From Isoetes taiwanensis (lineage: Eukaryota > Streptophyta > Lycopodiopsida > Isoetales > Isoetaceae), in contig JAJEKV010000011.1 in NCBI GenBank assembly GCA_021234155.1, forward strand, positions 21,896,416 to 21,960,415: 64,000 nt of DNA, read 5' to 3'. Under the pieces are notes generated by a model. That model saw only the letters and a program-made list of their open reading frames with translations, did not search any database and had not been told where the DNA came from. The stretch's first letter is position 1; each line of letters opens with the position of its first letter. A program made the position numbers and the translations under genes. Shown piece after piece: positions 9,080-20,972 of the stretch.

Positions 9080-10870
9080 TTTGTTGGGCTGTATGTATAA
9101 CACTCCTAGCACTAAAGCAAAAATTTTGGGAATCCTCTATGCCATTAGATGCAATGCTTCTGAGCTATGGGATGATATTCTAAGTTTTATAAAAAGGTAG
9201 ACATCTTTAATTCCAAATATCTATCTAAGAATGGCAGGGCTATAATAGCTAACTTTACGATTTCAGCTTCTCATGTTTATCAGTCCTCTGTTATTATTGC
9301 TCCTAAAAAGATTTCTTCTAAGTTGCAGAGTATTATTAGCAGATTCATAGTATGTGGTCAGAATAGAAGATGTTGGCACCTTGTCTCCATGACAGAATGC
9401 TATAAGCTAAGAAAGAATGGCAGTCTAGGAACTATTAACATTGAAAAGCAAGGAACAGCCTTGGCTGCCAAGTATCTCTATAAGGCTTGCCATAACCACA
9501 TTAAGCATCCAATTTCTGTCCTAATTAGGCATTATATTGGCAGATGCCACCTTTTTGGTTGGAGATCTTTGAAGATGGATTTGCCTCATTCCATTTACTT
9601 TCCTTTCTCTGTTCCTATTAACACTTCAGGTATCATTAAAAAGTGGATTAGAGCATGGAACCAGGTGAGAGCCATGTATACTTGGAAGGAGGGCCTTTCT
9701 AGGACTCAAACCATTTCCCAGAACCTAGTCTTGATTTTAAACAACCCTGACATGTGTTTAGCCTGCCACTTCCCTGATCAGGCTAAGTTATAGAAAATGA
9801 AGGGGATCAATTTGATTAATGATCTTTTTTATGATAACGGTATTATTCCCTTTAATAATTCGGTGCTTGCAGATGAGGGCATTTATACTAGACATCTTTA
9901 TGAAGCCATTCTCAACACTCTCATGCACAGTTTTTGGTCCAACGAGGAGAACTCTTGGCTTCATAATGATATAGCTGGTTTCACTATCCGAAAAGCTTAC
10001 AAGTTTCTCATGAGGGATCAAACCATCACTATTCACCAAAAGTGGAATATTCAGCAGATGCTCTAAGAATCTGGAATTCATGTGGAGCAGCCCTATCAAT
10101 CCAAAGATTAAATCCTTTATGTGGCAGCTTTGGCATAAGGCCTTGGCCATAAACTGTAAGAGGTTCAGATTATATATGTCTAATTCTGATATTTGCGACA
10201 TGTGCCTTAATTCTGGGGAAGATGAAGACCATCTCTTTAGGAAGTGCCTTTGGGTAGAGTGGATTTTGGAGCTGGCCTCTAATATTTTGGGGATAGATCT
10301 TATTGATTAAAGTATTGAAGATTTCTTTCTACCTCCGAATCCAACTAATTGGAGAATCTACATCCTTCTTTAGAGGATTTGGATGGGCAGAAATCAATTC
10401 ATCTTTGATTATGAGATTATTAACCCAGATGGCATCATTAAACAGGTTCTATACGATATTCACTGGAATCAAGAATTTAATGCATAATTCGATTATTGCA
10501 GGTACAATGTTTGTCCTGATCAGGAGTAAAATGGAAGAGAATGGATATGAAGCCCAATTCTGATTGGACAAAGGTCTTGGAGCAGCAAATGGATCGGAAC
10601 ATGAAGGCATTTATATATGTGGATGCTATTGTGACTAGAGCTTGGACGTGGAAGGGATTTCATATGCTCAACCAAGGAGTCCAAAGGCCATTTCAATATG
10701 GCAATGGCGAAGAGATGCATGTGCATCTATTGCACCCTCTATGAAATCATCAAGGGAAAAGCAAGGAAGGATAGGAACTTCAATCTGAAATCATGTCTCT
10801 GATATCACAAGAGCAGCTGAAATTTTATGATGCAAGTTGAAGAATGATCGAGACTTAGGTTTCTATAAGC
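9078..10870 (+). pseudogene. LINE-A C-terminal region: RT thumb, zf-RVT, RNase H-like end
   Basis: Downstream of the second insertion the sequence reads STKAKILGILY, FNSKYLSKNGRAIIANFT, and SKLQSIISRF (about 9090-9350), the usual LINE RT C-terminus. Near 10080-10310 lies the zf-RVT knuckle: NPKIKSFMWQLWHKAL, CDMC, and EDEDHLFRKC. Weaker RNase H-like residues follow between about 10350 and 10870 (KNDRDLGFYKPFNLF) in changing frames. Several stops and frame changes are present. Confidence 0.83.
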
Positions 10871-12290
10871 CTTTTAACTTATTCTTTAAATCTCTATAAT
10901 TTTTGCAAAGCTTAGGGCTCTTAAACAGTTAGTTTTATATTCTAGGAACGACCTTCTGTTTAGGGTTACACTTCCCTTGATGTATATTTACCCATATATA
11001 ACTACATATATAGACAGTTTTCAAAAACAAAAAAGAGAGAGCACTATTTGCGATGTTTCATTAGTTATTAGCAGGATAATTGGTCAGATTAGCTCTGCTC
11101 CTGGTAAAGTTGTTGGAGTTTCATTGGCATTATCAGGAGTGCCTAGACTGAGTATTCCAGCGCCTCGCTCGACGTCATGTCGGCATCGGTGGAGGGGAAG
11201 GCATGATAACAATACGGGTATTATACTCATACATACAAAGATGGCCGTCCACACGAATGCAGGTAGTTGTATGAAGCAGGATCAAAATCACAACTTTCTA
11301 GTTGCAAGACATACACCTTTGCTCAATGAGCTAGTAATACTTCTTGAACACGTCCCCTTGCATTTTCTTCATATAGTTAGCAGTTTTGGAATTCCAGAAC
11401 CTATATACATGTGTGAAACTTGACGCAATCTCATCTTTTGGAGTGGCATGATCTTGACTATTGGTTTTAAAGTGAAGACCTATATACAGAGGCATCTCAT
11501 TCTTGTCAAACCATTCCAGTTCAAGTCCTTGTGTTCCGCTTTGTTATATCAAGTATATCTAGTTTTCTAGCATATTTTTTGCGTATTTTCTAGTTTTTTC
11601 CCTTATTTTCATGTAAGTTCATGATACCATGCAGGGGAGGGGCTTGGATGCAACACCTTAAATATTGTGCTCCAACCAACTAAGAGAGTGCTCGCCCTCG
11701 AGCACGTGGGACTTAAATCATCTGCTTATGAGGCAAATTTTTATTTGGGATGCTTTCATGGAGACTTAAACTCGAGATTGGGCTCGGATACCATGAATAT
11801 GACACCTTACGTGAGGTCTGACCCTCTATATGTGATAATTAGGTGCCAAGGTGCCACCTCCCCAAGATCTACTCAAGTGGTCCCTATGGCCTCCAAACCA
11901 TATCAGGCTTCTTCCTATTCCTGCACGGATTGACTATTCATGGCATTTTTCCTCTCCTCTAGGGTTGATTTGTTGTCCAGTTTTCTTCCTCCTTCGCATT
12001 AGATCTAATTTTTAGGAGTTGAAGTCCTCTTCTTGAACAAGAGTTTTGATGCATCTAATGAGTCCAATCACAAGAATGGAATGGATCCGATGATCTAGAT
12101 CAATATTCTCGGGAGGACGAGCATGTATATGTCACATGCATGAATTGCATGCAGTTTTAGGCCATTGAGCTCGCTTTTGATTGCAAGTGTCTTCACCAGC
12201 TTCTCAAATCAAAGTTTCTTCTTCGTCTCAGCAATTTCATTCTTTCCTTTTCGATCTCACCCGCCCACCCAAATTTGTTTATTCATGTTG
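10870..12290. other. Non-coding repeat-derived stretch
   Basis: No coding frame is convincing. At 11781-11794 the motif GGGCTCGGATACCA resembles the inverted primer-binding site seen at minus-strand LTR edges, so part of this stretch may be a decayed LTR element; this is weak. GCAGGGGAGGGGCTT near 11632-11646 resembles part of the alpha unit described at 13.7-14.0 kb. Confidence 0.4.
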
Positions 12291-12295
12291 TATTA

Positions 12296-12560
12296 TTTTC
12301 TATGGCGCAGGTGACCAACTCCTTTGTTTTGGAGGGCTTTTTCGTATGTTTTATTGTTAGTGATGTGCAGATATTAGGATGGCATGCACATTTGGCTTCT
12401 TCTATTATCATCGATTTTTCTGGGAAATGTTGTAGTAGCCTTACGACAATTATCCAAGGGCTTATCACTAAGGTTTTCCCCAGAAATCCAAAAGAAGAGG
12501 GGTTTTTATAAGCCTTCGGCAAGTACATCGTCCAACATCATGACATACTTGGTTTTTTTG
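12296..12560 (+). repeat. Old diverged copy of the beta repeat with its hairpin
   Basis: The order of short matches equals that in the young beta units: GTGATGTGCAG, TATCCAAGGGCTTATCACTA, GGTTTTCC, GGGGTTTTTA, AAGCCTTCGGCAAGTACA. The hairpin region is 12461-12512. It is much more diverged than the copies at 13.0-13.65 kb and 31.57-32.2 kb and lacks recognisable ATTCTAGAAT ends, so it is an older insertion. Confidence 0.75.
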
Positions 12561-12564
12561 GTAC

Positions 12565-13033
12565 CTCAATTGTGGAGTTGTTCCATTAAATTTTGGATTA
12601 TAGTATATCATTTTGTCTTTGTGTTATTGTGTAGCCTGCAACACATGGCTATCCACTCTTAACCAATGTCTTGCATGCCTGCTAAGTGGCCTGCATCCAT
12701 CTATGCTAAGTGGCGGCCATACACTACTGTAGTTCATGCAGTAGGACACCACATAAAGAGATGTTCGAGGGTAACAGAACCATGCTGGTTCAATGCTAGT
12801 CTTAAGTCTTCTTAGCTTCTGCTCCTGCATTTCTACTTGCCCTTTGGACACCTATTCTGGTATTCTACTCTTTTAATCAAAGATACTCAATTCTCTCGCG
12901 TATTTTTTATGTAGTTCTTGCGTATCTTCTAATATTCTAATATTTTTTCTTCTTCACATAGATTCATGGTATTCATCCTCTATAGCAGTCTAAATTAAGA
13001 CATATTTGCAGAGGAATTTTATAAATACCTTGC
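12565..13033. other. Short non-coding stretch before composite repeat A
   Basis: A/T-rich sequence with TGCATGC- and CTAAGTGGC-type short repeats near 12670-12715 (CTAAGTGGCCTGCATCC, then CTAAGTGGCGGCC). I see no gene. Confidence 0.5.
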
Positions 13034-14047
13034 ATTCTAGAATGGGACTCGCATGAAACCAACAAACCGCCCGACTTAGACTTGCTTCTCATTCATCTCA
13101 GCAGATTTTCTACAATGGTGGATAGTGGGTAGCCGCACACATGCGAACTACCCATAAAAAATAAAGGGAAAATCCAATTATATCATTTGGACCCCAACAA
13201 AATACAATGCTAATAGAGATCAAGGTGTACTGCTTAGAAAGCTTATCACCGGGATTAAAAAACCCCGCCCTTTCGGGTTTTCGAGGAAAAACCCTAGTGA
13301 TAAGCCTTCGGCAAGGGGCTTGGACAAACGCATAAAAATCGCTCCCAAAACCCACGAATGGAAAAGTCGAAACAGATGTGCGCTCGCTAACACTGTACAC
13401 GCACATCACCAACAAAACAACAAGACAAACCAAACCTCCCAGAGTGGAGGGCTGATTCTGTAGCGTGCCGCGATAAAAATACAATAACAAAGAAGGGGAG
13501 GGTGGGTTCAAAGAGAATAAGGTATGCTGGCGAGAGAGAAGAGGAAGCTTGGATGAGAAGTCGAGCGCGCGCGCCTAAAATAGCGAACTCCCAACGGAAA
13601 TCCGCATGCGCCCGCCGCATGCATGCAAAACATGCATGCTCGTCCCATTCTAGAATGGCGATCCGATGTCTCGGATCGATGGGATTCTAGAATGGGACTC
13701 GCATGAAACCAACAAACCGCCCGAATACCAAAGGACTTCCTTAACAAACTAGGATCGAGGACGAAGGTCACAGGATGAAGGCTAAAGGCCTAGAACGGAC
13801 AGCATGAAAGAAACGCCAAATTGGCCAAACCAGGCAGGAAGAAGCCCCTCCCCTGCCTAGAAACAAATCAAAGAGAATAAGGTACTGCTGAGAGAGAAGA
13901 GGAAGCGCCGATGAGAAGTCGAAGCAGAAACGCGCCTAAAATAGCGAACTCCCAACCAGAACGGGCATGCGCCGCCCGCATGCATGCAAAACATGCATGC
14001 TCGTCCCATTCTAGAATGGCGATCCGATGTCTCGGATCGATGGGATT
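13034..14047 (-). mobile_element. Composite repeat copy A (S-alpha-S-beta), inverted relative to copy B
   Basis: Read on the minus strand: a 27 bp spacer S (14018-14044) with a perfect CGATCCGA/TCGGATCG palindrome, unit alpha (13684-14017), S again (13657-13683), and unit beta (13034-13656). Each unit is bounded by the palindrome ATTCTAGAAT. Alpha and beta share about 150 bases at one end and about 40 at the other but have unrelated middles. The same arrangement occurs at 31178-32197 on the plus strand. There is no protein-coding capacity, so it is non-autonomous. Confidence 0.88.
13242..13304 (-). repeat. Structured hairpin module inside beta (copy A)
   Basis: Outer arms CTTATCAC and GTGATAAG enclose an inner hairpin built from GGGTTTT and AAAACCC around a CCTCGA/TCGAGG core. 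The same module recurs at 12461, 20973, 31928 and 58409. Confidence 0.8.
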
Positions 14048-15074
14048 ATGTATTTTCTTCATTCCATATACTGACCTTGCATGTTCTCTTTCGCTTAGAC
14101 TTTCTGAAGGCAAGACAAGCCCGATGTATTGGTGGCAACTAGAACATCCTAAGAAATAATGAAATTTAAAAGTGACACTAAGAGAAGACATGGATAAAGT
14201 CAACAAGCACGTAGCTGTATGTTTAGATCTAAACTGAAACGATTCCCCTGTACTTTTTGGCATTTATTTGATTGAAGCGCACTCTCTTTTTTACCCCCGC
14301 CATATGGCAACAAATGTTGTTGAAGCAAAGTACAATCATGCAGATGATTTGCGCAAACCTAACATGAAATATCAGCCTCGACCACAGGATTTGACCATTG
14401 AAGGACATGAGCAAACCTCACATGAAATATCAGCCACGACCACAGGATTTGACCATTGAAGGACAACGCAAAAACACGAGGAGAAACATTTCTTGATGGA
14501 ATTTCCCATTGGGGGTGTATAAGGAAGTATGAACCTATGAATGCCATATTTTCACTTAATACGCCCTCAATTTAAATATTCTAGCAAATATGAAGGTTCA
14601 AGCAAATCCACCAAGCTTTCAACTACTTGTTCCACTTTACTTGCTTTTTAGTTTTATTTTTAAAATTGAAGCTGACGTGTCTTCTATTACAACACGAACT
14701 GGGACACTACCCAGCACTTGCTCCGATTGCCGCTGTAGCGGCCAGCTGAAGAAAGCAGTGTTAACTTCATGGAAGTGCTTTTTCTCGCATATTCTGGGAA
14801 GCTGCTCCATTTTTACATTACTTTGTGGAGGTGAGTATTCAGTAACAATGCGAATTGTACATCTATTTTGATCTGTTTGTGTTTGCCTTGTTTTACTGTA
14901 GATCTGATTGCATATATGCGTTGGTTTTTCCAGTGCATTGTAAATTCGACTTGGATGTGGATCCTTTCCTGTAAATGCTTTCCTCAAGAGCATCGGAAAT
15001 AGAAATATACATGATATGCCTGCATGAAATCACTATGATTTTAGGGCATAGCTGATGAAGGCTGAATTCTCCAT
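14048..15074 (+). other. Upstream region of the TMEM41-like gene, possible 5' UTR exon
   Basis: No certain coding sequence. A 58 bp tandem duplication lies at 14353-14467. A stretch around 14590-14830 ends in a good splice donor (GGAG before GTGAGT at 14831), and an acceptor-like TAG lies at 15047-15049 just before the ATG at 15075. A 5' UTR exon plus intron is therefore plausible. Joining them does not give an in-frame extension, so I keep the start at 15075. Confidence 0.45.
14353..14467 (+). repeat. Tandem duplication, 58 bp unit x2
   Basis: Both units begin GCAAACCT and contain ACATGAAATATCAGCC, then CACAGGATTTGACCATTG. They differ at only a few bases. Confidence 0.95.
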
Positions 15075-17354
15075 ATGGAAGATCTCGAGCTTGGTGTCCT
15101 TGGCTTCCATGGCAAGATGCATTATCCAGATCCAAACAGTGCAGATGGACATCCAACCATAAAGATTAAACTTGATAGGTTTCTGTGGCTTCGCAAGCTG
15201 CTACTTCTAGCAATGATTTTTACCATTTCTTTTTCAATGGTCGCAGCTCTTTTTATGTCCCTCCCTAAAATCAGTATACAAGGGATGGGTCACTGGAATT
15301 TGCATGCAGATATAAAGGACGAGGTTATTTTGAAATTTCCAAGAAATGTAGAGGATCTGAGAACAGTTAGACGTGCTCTGGATTCGTACCAAAAACACCA
15401 TCATCGGCAGGTGCAAATTGGCATTTCAGGGCTTTATATCTTTCTCCAGACCTTCATGCTTCCTGGATCTATCTTCCTCAATATTCTGGCAGGCTCATTC
15501 TATGGCTTTTTTGAGGCTTTGCTTCTGGTGACGGTAAGCATCTATTATTGTTTCTGGATGTTAGGCTATACTATGTTAGTTGCTTTGAATTTTTTATGCC
15601 CTGTGCCTGTTAGCATATTTTTAGTAATATAAGACTGCTTCTCCTGCAGTTCCATTATATATGGGAATTGAAAACCTGTTTGTTAGCTTATTTTGGTTAA
15701 ACAGTGTAAGGGTGATGCCTTAAAATGTGTTAGCTGCTGTAGTCCATATCATCGTGACAGGGACAGTAAAAGATTGAAGCTTTTAGCCAAGAAAGAAGGC
15801 AATGTCTGGCAGTAAGTGGCTATTCCATGGAAACGTCACATGTTGTGGCTAGAATGGGAAAGGTGAAACCAATTTTAAGAGGTAAGGAATGTACATAAAA
15901 TTAGAAAGGGCAAAAACATGATCATGATTGCTTTGTGATAAGAGAATTATCTGAATCAGCATATGAGAGCAAAATGTGGGCTGGCCTGAAGTGCACCTAC
16001 AGGCAATTCTAAGACCAAATTTGTCAGAAATCGAGATATGTAAGAGAGCGAAAGAAAAGTTGCAACATAAATGCACACTCAGGCACCCACCAAGAAGCCT
16101 GCAATTTTTTTTAACTCAGTCATCATTACATGGACTTCAAGCACCATCACAACATGACTGTACTCCCCATTGTTGCATTCTCTGTAGTGCATTGTAATGG
16201 CTTATTGGTTGACTGGAATAAACTAAAATATGGCAAAACTTATATATTAGAAGTAGGAGGTTTTTCGATGCATTAGCAAATGCAGCATTGTGTGTGTGTA
16301 TGTGGGTGTGTGTGTGTGTGTGGGGTACATTGTAATGGCTTACTTGTTGAAAAAAGTTTGGTCAGATCTTGTATTCAACTAGAAGTAAGAGGTCCTCAGT
16401 GTTTACTGTACTCAGCAAGAAGGAGTTTCTTGGCATCCTTAACTGAGGTAGTCCTAAATTGTATAATTTTGGTTTTTACCAAAATCCATAGACTGAGGCA
16501 GTATAATTTATGTTAAGGTCGATCTTCTTTAGGGTAAATACTGCATGTTGCTGGCCTCTATTCCAGTGATGTGCCAGTGTTCTATTTAGTTTTTATACTT
16601 GTTTCAGCCTTTTAGGGTGTAGCTGTTTCTCTCTCAAAGAACTAAGCAGCTCTTGATTAGGACAAAAGTAGTTGTGAATCTTATTCATCCAACAGTAGCA
16701 TTAGCAGCAGCAGCAGCAGCAGCTTTACTTAATCATATCTCATCTTGTTTTAGTGGACTTTGTATTTGATTTATTATTATATTTGTGGACTCAATGTTCT
16801 GGCAGACTTCTATAATTTACATTAGTTAGTTGTTTCTTTTCTTTTCCAGGTTCTGGCATCAATAGGATCTTCGATGTGCTACATCTTGTCTTATTTTGTT
16901 CTCAAAGATATTGTATATTATTACTTTCCTGAACGATGTGAATGGTTAGCACGGGAGGTTCATAGGCATCGACATAATCTCTTGAATTATGTCTTGTTCT
17001 TGCGGATAACTCCGCTCCTTCCTAACTGGTTTATCAATGTATCATCTCCTTTGGTTTCTGTGCCCTTCAGGTAATTTTTACGAAATTTGGTTGTCTTTTT
17101 AAAATGGACTATTTTGCCTAATGTTATTTCAGCCTTACAGGGAATTCTTCATTGGGACATTTATTGGTGTAATTCCAGCTGGTATTGTTGCAGTGAAGGC
17201 TGGGAAAATTTTGTCTCAGATAGATTCTTTAAATGATTTATACGATACACAAACCCTGGCCATGCTCTTCTTTTTGGCGTTCCTTGTTCTATTACCAGTA
17301 TTATGGAAAAGGCAGGCTGATTCAAAACAAGTCGTTATTGTGAAGACAACATGA
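15075..17354 (+). CDS. TMEM41-type VTT/DedA-domain membrane protein (3 exons)
   Basis: Exons 15075-15533, 16850-17070 and 17141-17354 join in frame to give 297 residues. Introns are 1316 bp and 70 bp, both GT-AG. The 70 bp intron uses the AG after CCTTACAG, which restores PFREFFIG across the junction. Visible family signatures: a first membrane segment near residues 40-60, FPRNVEDLR, YIFLQTFMLPGSIFLN, then LLNYVLFLRITPLLPNWFIN, FFIGTFIGVIPAG, and a last hydrophobic segment before a basic tail. These match TMEM41A/B-like members of the VTT (SNARE-associated/DedA) family, ER lipid-scramblase-related proteins in animals. The length is normal for the family. No frame break is seen. The plant role is inferred from the family only. 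Confidence 0.9.
16286..16322 (+). repeat. (TG)n-rich microsatellite in intron 1
   Basis: An imperfect GT repeat interrupted by TATGTGG lies in the first intron of the TMEM41-like gene. A second intronic microsatellite, (AGC)7, is at 16703-16723. Confidence 0.9.
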
Positions 17355-18093
17355 CGTTACCCAATTTTGCAGCTCTGTATAACGAACATCTGGATCTATG
17401 CCAAGGCACTTTATTTACTCTAGAAGAGGGGTCGGCCTCCCCCAAAGGTTTGTGCTTAGGCCCCAATTGCAGCAAATTCAGTTCTGTTAATGTTTGTTAA
17501 AGGAGAAGCCTCTTAAAAAGGAGAGAATTTTTCTGAGGCCCTTGCATCTTTACGTTGTGAATATTTTTGAAAGATAGTAAATGTCTTACACGTGTGATTT
17601 CCATAATGGCCATGGTATATTAGATTGTAGCAGGATGGAAAAGGCAAAAAGTAGACTCAATACTTTTGTTGTTCTCATGCCATGCTAGCTACCTCCTTTC
17701 AATATAAAAACTACAAGCACAACATTAAATAGAACGATCCATATCTTCTTAAATTGTTGAGTAATCAAATAGTTCCATTTATTAGCTGGAGAATTTATTA
17801 GGCCATTAAAGTTTCAATGCCATTGTCACCTTACATTAGCCACCATAAGCATCACTTCGGCCTAACTACCCTTTGACTCCCAAGGATCTCAAACATAATC
17901 AGCTTTATATTTATTTATTTAGCTTACTCAAATTCGCCCTCCTTGGATCAGGTTCATGTGATTATTGCCCTGCCTTGATTTCACCTACATATGTGCTTGC
18001 AACTATCTAACAATAGGCGAACTTCTAAAATAACCAACCTAACATTTGTGTGGAGAAATTTGTTGGCATAAATATTTGACCACAAAATCATGA

Positions 18094-18131
<38 letters not shown>

Positions 18132-18645
18132 CTCTAAGGGGCAAACCCTCAATGTGGGTTTTTGGCATATTCTAAGTATAATATGCCTAGGATATGCTAG
18201 AAACCGCTCCAAACTTACTGTTGCCTGTAACTGGCGATCGCAATTGTTGTTGGGCGGCCAATCTGCAAACTGGCTAACCGGTGCCGCCATGGTTGTTCTG
18301 TACCTCCCAAGGCTTGGGAGCGTTTCTGATGTCCGGTGTGCGTAGTCATGTGCAGGATCATAAGCCTTCCCTTAGAGAAGGGGAAGGTGTTCTTAGAGCG
18401 AGGTTCTTAGAAATCAGTTATGGGTGTGTTGGGCAATCTAGAGGATAAGGCTTTGAGTGGATCATGAAGGCCCATCTACAAAAAATATATATTTTCTTGC
18501 TGCGACCCATCTATTACACTAGACGTGTCAGGGATTCGTTCACTCCTGAAGGCATGCCATAATTTACCACAAAGTAAGCATTTTCATGGTCTTGTTATTA
18601 ATACAGGAGTAGTGCGAGATAAATTTCTCTGTAATTTGTTGATAT
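17355..18645. other. 3' flank of the TMEM41-like gene and gene-less stretch
   Basis: The 3' UTR probably occupies the first few hundred bases; no single poly-A signal stands out. A run of 30 T residues lies at 18100-18129, possibly the tail of a minus-strand retrosequence. No protein is recognisable up to the PPR remnant at about 18.65 kb. Confidence 0.5.
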
Positions 18646-18649
18646 AGAT

Positions 18650-20257
18650 GTATGGCAAATGTGGAGCGTTACATGAAGGATGTCATGTATTTGATAGAAT
18701 GAATACACGAAATTGCTATTCCTGGAACATCTTGATCACAGGTTATGTGCAATATGAATATCTTATAGAAGCGCACAAATTATTTAGCAGACGCCCAATA
18801 AAAATGTGGTTTCATGGACTTCAATGATTTCAGCATATGCTCAGCAGGGCCAATTTAATTATGCTCTGCAATTGTTCCAGCAAATGCCGGAACAGAACAT
18901 GGTCTCTTGGAATATTATGATTGCTATTTGTGCTAGATAGGATCATATTGAGAAAGCTCTTCAACTCTTTCAACAAATGCCAGAGAGGAATATAATATCA
19001 TGGAATTCCATTCTTTCTACTTATGCACAACAAGGTTATGTCAGAGAGCACTTGAGCTCTTCACCAGAATGCCTGAGCATGATGCTTTTTCTTGGAATAC
19101 CATGATTGCTTCATATGCCCATTTGGGACAACCAAAGGAAGCCATGCAGTTTTTTGAACAAATGCCTGATCCAGACATATTTTCTTGGAATGCCTTGATT
19201 TGATTTTAGCTTTTACTCAGGTAGGCTAGATGGCAAAGGCTTTAGAGCTTTTTAAATGAATGCCTCACAAAAATGTGGTGTCTTGGACTCCATTAATATC
19301 AAGATATACTAAGTATGGAGAACTGGAGAAAGCTATAAAAAATTTCAATCAAATGCTGGAGCATGATATCACAACTTGGAATATCATGATACAGCTTATG
19401 CTTAGAATGGGAATATTGAAGAAGCATGCCGATCATTTCAAGAAATGCTAATAAAGAATTTGGTCTTTTGGAATGCCATGATTTCTGCACTTGTTCAAGA
19501 TGGGCAACTCAAAAGAGCCATCTCATTTTACCATAACTTGTGGTCAGCGGTATGAAACCTACCCAGGCTACATTTGCAAGCATTATAGATGGATGTGCTA
19601 CTCAAGCAGCCTTGATAGAAGGAAAGGGGTTACATTCCTATGTCATAGAGGGCATCTTTTATTAGTATGTATTCAGCATGCGGGTCCTTAGGGGATGCCA
19701 TTGTTGTGCTCTACAACTTATCCAGAAAAACTGTAGTTGTGTATAATGCCATGATTACATCATATGCACAGCATGGTTATGCCACTGATGTACTGCATGA
19801 CAACATGAAGATGGTAGGACACTGTCAAATGAAATCACGTATCTTGGGCTTTTCACTGCCTATACTCATGCAGGCTGGTTGTGTGACGGTTCTCATCGTC
19901 CATGACAAAAGACTATGCCCTCATACCACTACTAGAGCACTGGAACAGCATATACGATCTAGTTGGACGTGCTGGATGGCTGGACGTGGCTGAGACATTA
20001 ATAACCAACATGCCTTGGAGTGCAAGTTATATAACTTGGAAGCTTTTGCTTAGTTCTTGCAGAATTCACAAGGATATTCAACGTGCAAAACGATCTGCAA
20101 AACACATCTTTAAGTTGTATCCAAAAAGTGTGGCAGGATACGCTCTACTGTCGAATGTTTGTGCACAGGTGAAAATGATGTAGCAGAAACTAGAAGAGTT
20201 ATGAAAGCAAAGTGTGAACAACAACCTACTGCAGTGGTAGGATATGTTGAAAGTTAT
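18650..20257 (+). pseudogene. PPR-E class pentatricopeptide repeat gene, decayed
   Basis: Successive 31-35 residue PPR units are readable in changing frames: MYGKCGALHEGCHVFDRM, SWNILITGYVQ, VVSWTSMISAYAQQGQFN, SWNTMIASYAHLGQPKEAM, DIFSWNALI. The end reads as an E domain: YDLVGRAGWLDVAETLI, ITWKLLLSSCRIHKDIQ, GYALLSNVCAQ. PPR-E proteins normally bind organellar RNA and support editing or processing. Frame changes and stops, for example near 18785, 18937 and 19201, rule out a working protein. The DYW segment is not seen. Confidence 0.87.
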
Positions 20258-20350
20258 AGTGTCTGTGGTTGGCATATTGCTAATACGATTTGTATAGTCC
20301 CTGCAGAATTTACAATGATAAGGAAAATTATCCGGTGTGCACCTTGTTGC
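20258..20350 (+). repeat. Dispersed module R3, copy 1
   Basis: Begins AGTGTCTGTG directly after the first E-domain copy and matches 40343-40437 over about 93 bases with scattered differences, e.g. GAATTTACAATGATAAGG versus GAATTCACAATGATAAAG. Confidence 0.88.
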
Positions 20351-20384
20351 ATATTTTTGAATTCTGGAGATGTACAGACAAAAG

Positions 20385-20737
20385 ACTATGCTCTCACGCC
20401 ACTATTAGAGCACCGGAACAGCATATGCAATCTAGTTGGACGTGTTGGATGGCTGGATGTGGCCAAGGCATTAATAACCAACATGCCATGGAGTGCAAGT
20501 TACATATCTTGGAAGCTTTTGCTTAGTCCTTACAGAATTCACAAGGATATGCAATGACCAAAATGATCTGCAAAACACATCTTCAATTTGCATCCAGAAA
20601 GTGAGGCAGGATATGCTCTACTGTCGAATGTTTTTGCACAGGTAAAATGTGGGATGATGTAGCAGAAACTAGAAGAGTTATGAAAGCAAGGTGTGAACAA
20701 CAGCCTACTGCAGTGGTAGGAGTATGCTGAAAGTTAT
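20385..20737 (+). repeat. Duplicated copy of the PPR E-domain end
   Basis: A second copy of the 19.9-20.26 kb E-domain segment (about 350 bp, high similarity). Shared features include the AGCATATRCRATCTAGTTGG region, ACCAACATGCC and TGCAGTGGTAGGA. It carries its own small indels (for example AAAATGTGGGATGATG versus AAAATGATG). The two copies end at the same point, AAAGTTAT, and continue into different repeat modules. Confidence 0.9.
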
Positions 20738-20777
20738 ATTCCTAGGATGGGTCCTATGATACAACTAGTTGGCCGAT
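20738..20777 (+). repeat. Dispersed module R2, copy 1
   Basis: A 40-base sequence beginning ATTCCTAGGATGGGTCC and ending GTTGGCCGAT is identical to 34272-34311. It follows the second E-domain copy directly. Confidence 0.95.
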
Positions 20778-20972
20778 GTGAAGTGGTGTTCTCATTGAGC
20801 TTTGTAAAATTGTTAAGTACAATTTGATTCCCCTACTCGGAGTAGAACTTTTGACAGACTTGAAATTTGAATGCTCCGAAACTAGATAATCATCGAGAGC
20901 ATGACAAAACTAAGGAATACAAGATAAAAAATGAGTTATTCGTCATTTGGTCTATGCAAAGATGAGAAAACT

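Larger units (their letters stand above)
7397..10870 (+). mobile_element. LINE retrotransposon (LINE-A), 5'-truncated and dead
   Basis: Order of parts: RT fingers and palm, RT thumb/C-terminal region, zf-RVT zinc knuckle, RNase H-like tail. This is the layout of plant L1-type LINEs. The upstream AP-endonuclease is absent, so the copy is probably 5'-truncated near 7.39 kb. Two later insertions interrupt it (7961-8273 and 8752-9077). The 3' end is not sharply defined: coding similarity ends near 10.9 kb and I see no clear poly-A tail. Confidence 0.88.

Noticed and set aside
11760-11830. Minus-strand LTR with primer-binding site GGGCTCGGATACCA
   Set aside because: The motif is only partly like a primer-binding site and no LTR with TG...CA ends could be delimited next to it.
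12661-12851. Minus-strand open frame as a gene
   Set aside because: No motif, no homology that I recognise, and it lies in repeat-rich DNA.
14590-14871. Small secreted Cys-containing protein starting at 14590
   Set aside because: It starts with a hydrophobic segment, but the frame crosses a strong splice donor and does not join any downstream exon in frame. A 5' UTR exon of the TMEM41-like gene is simpler.
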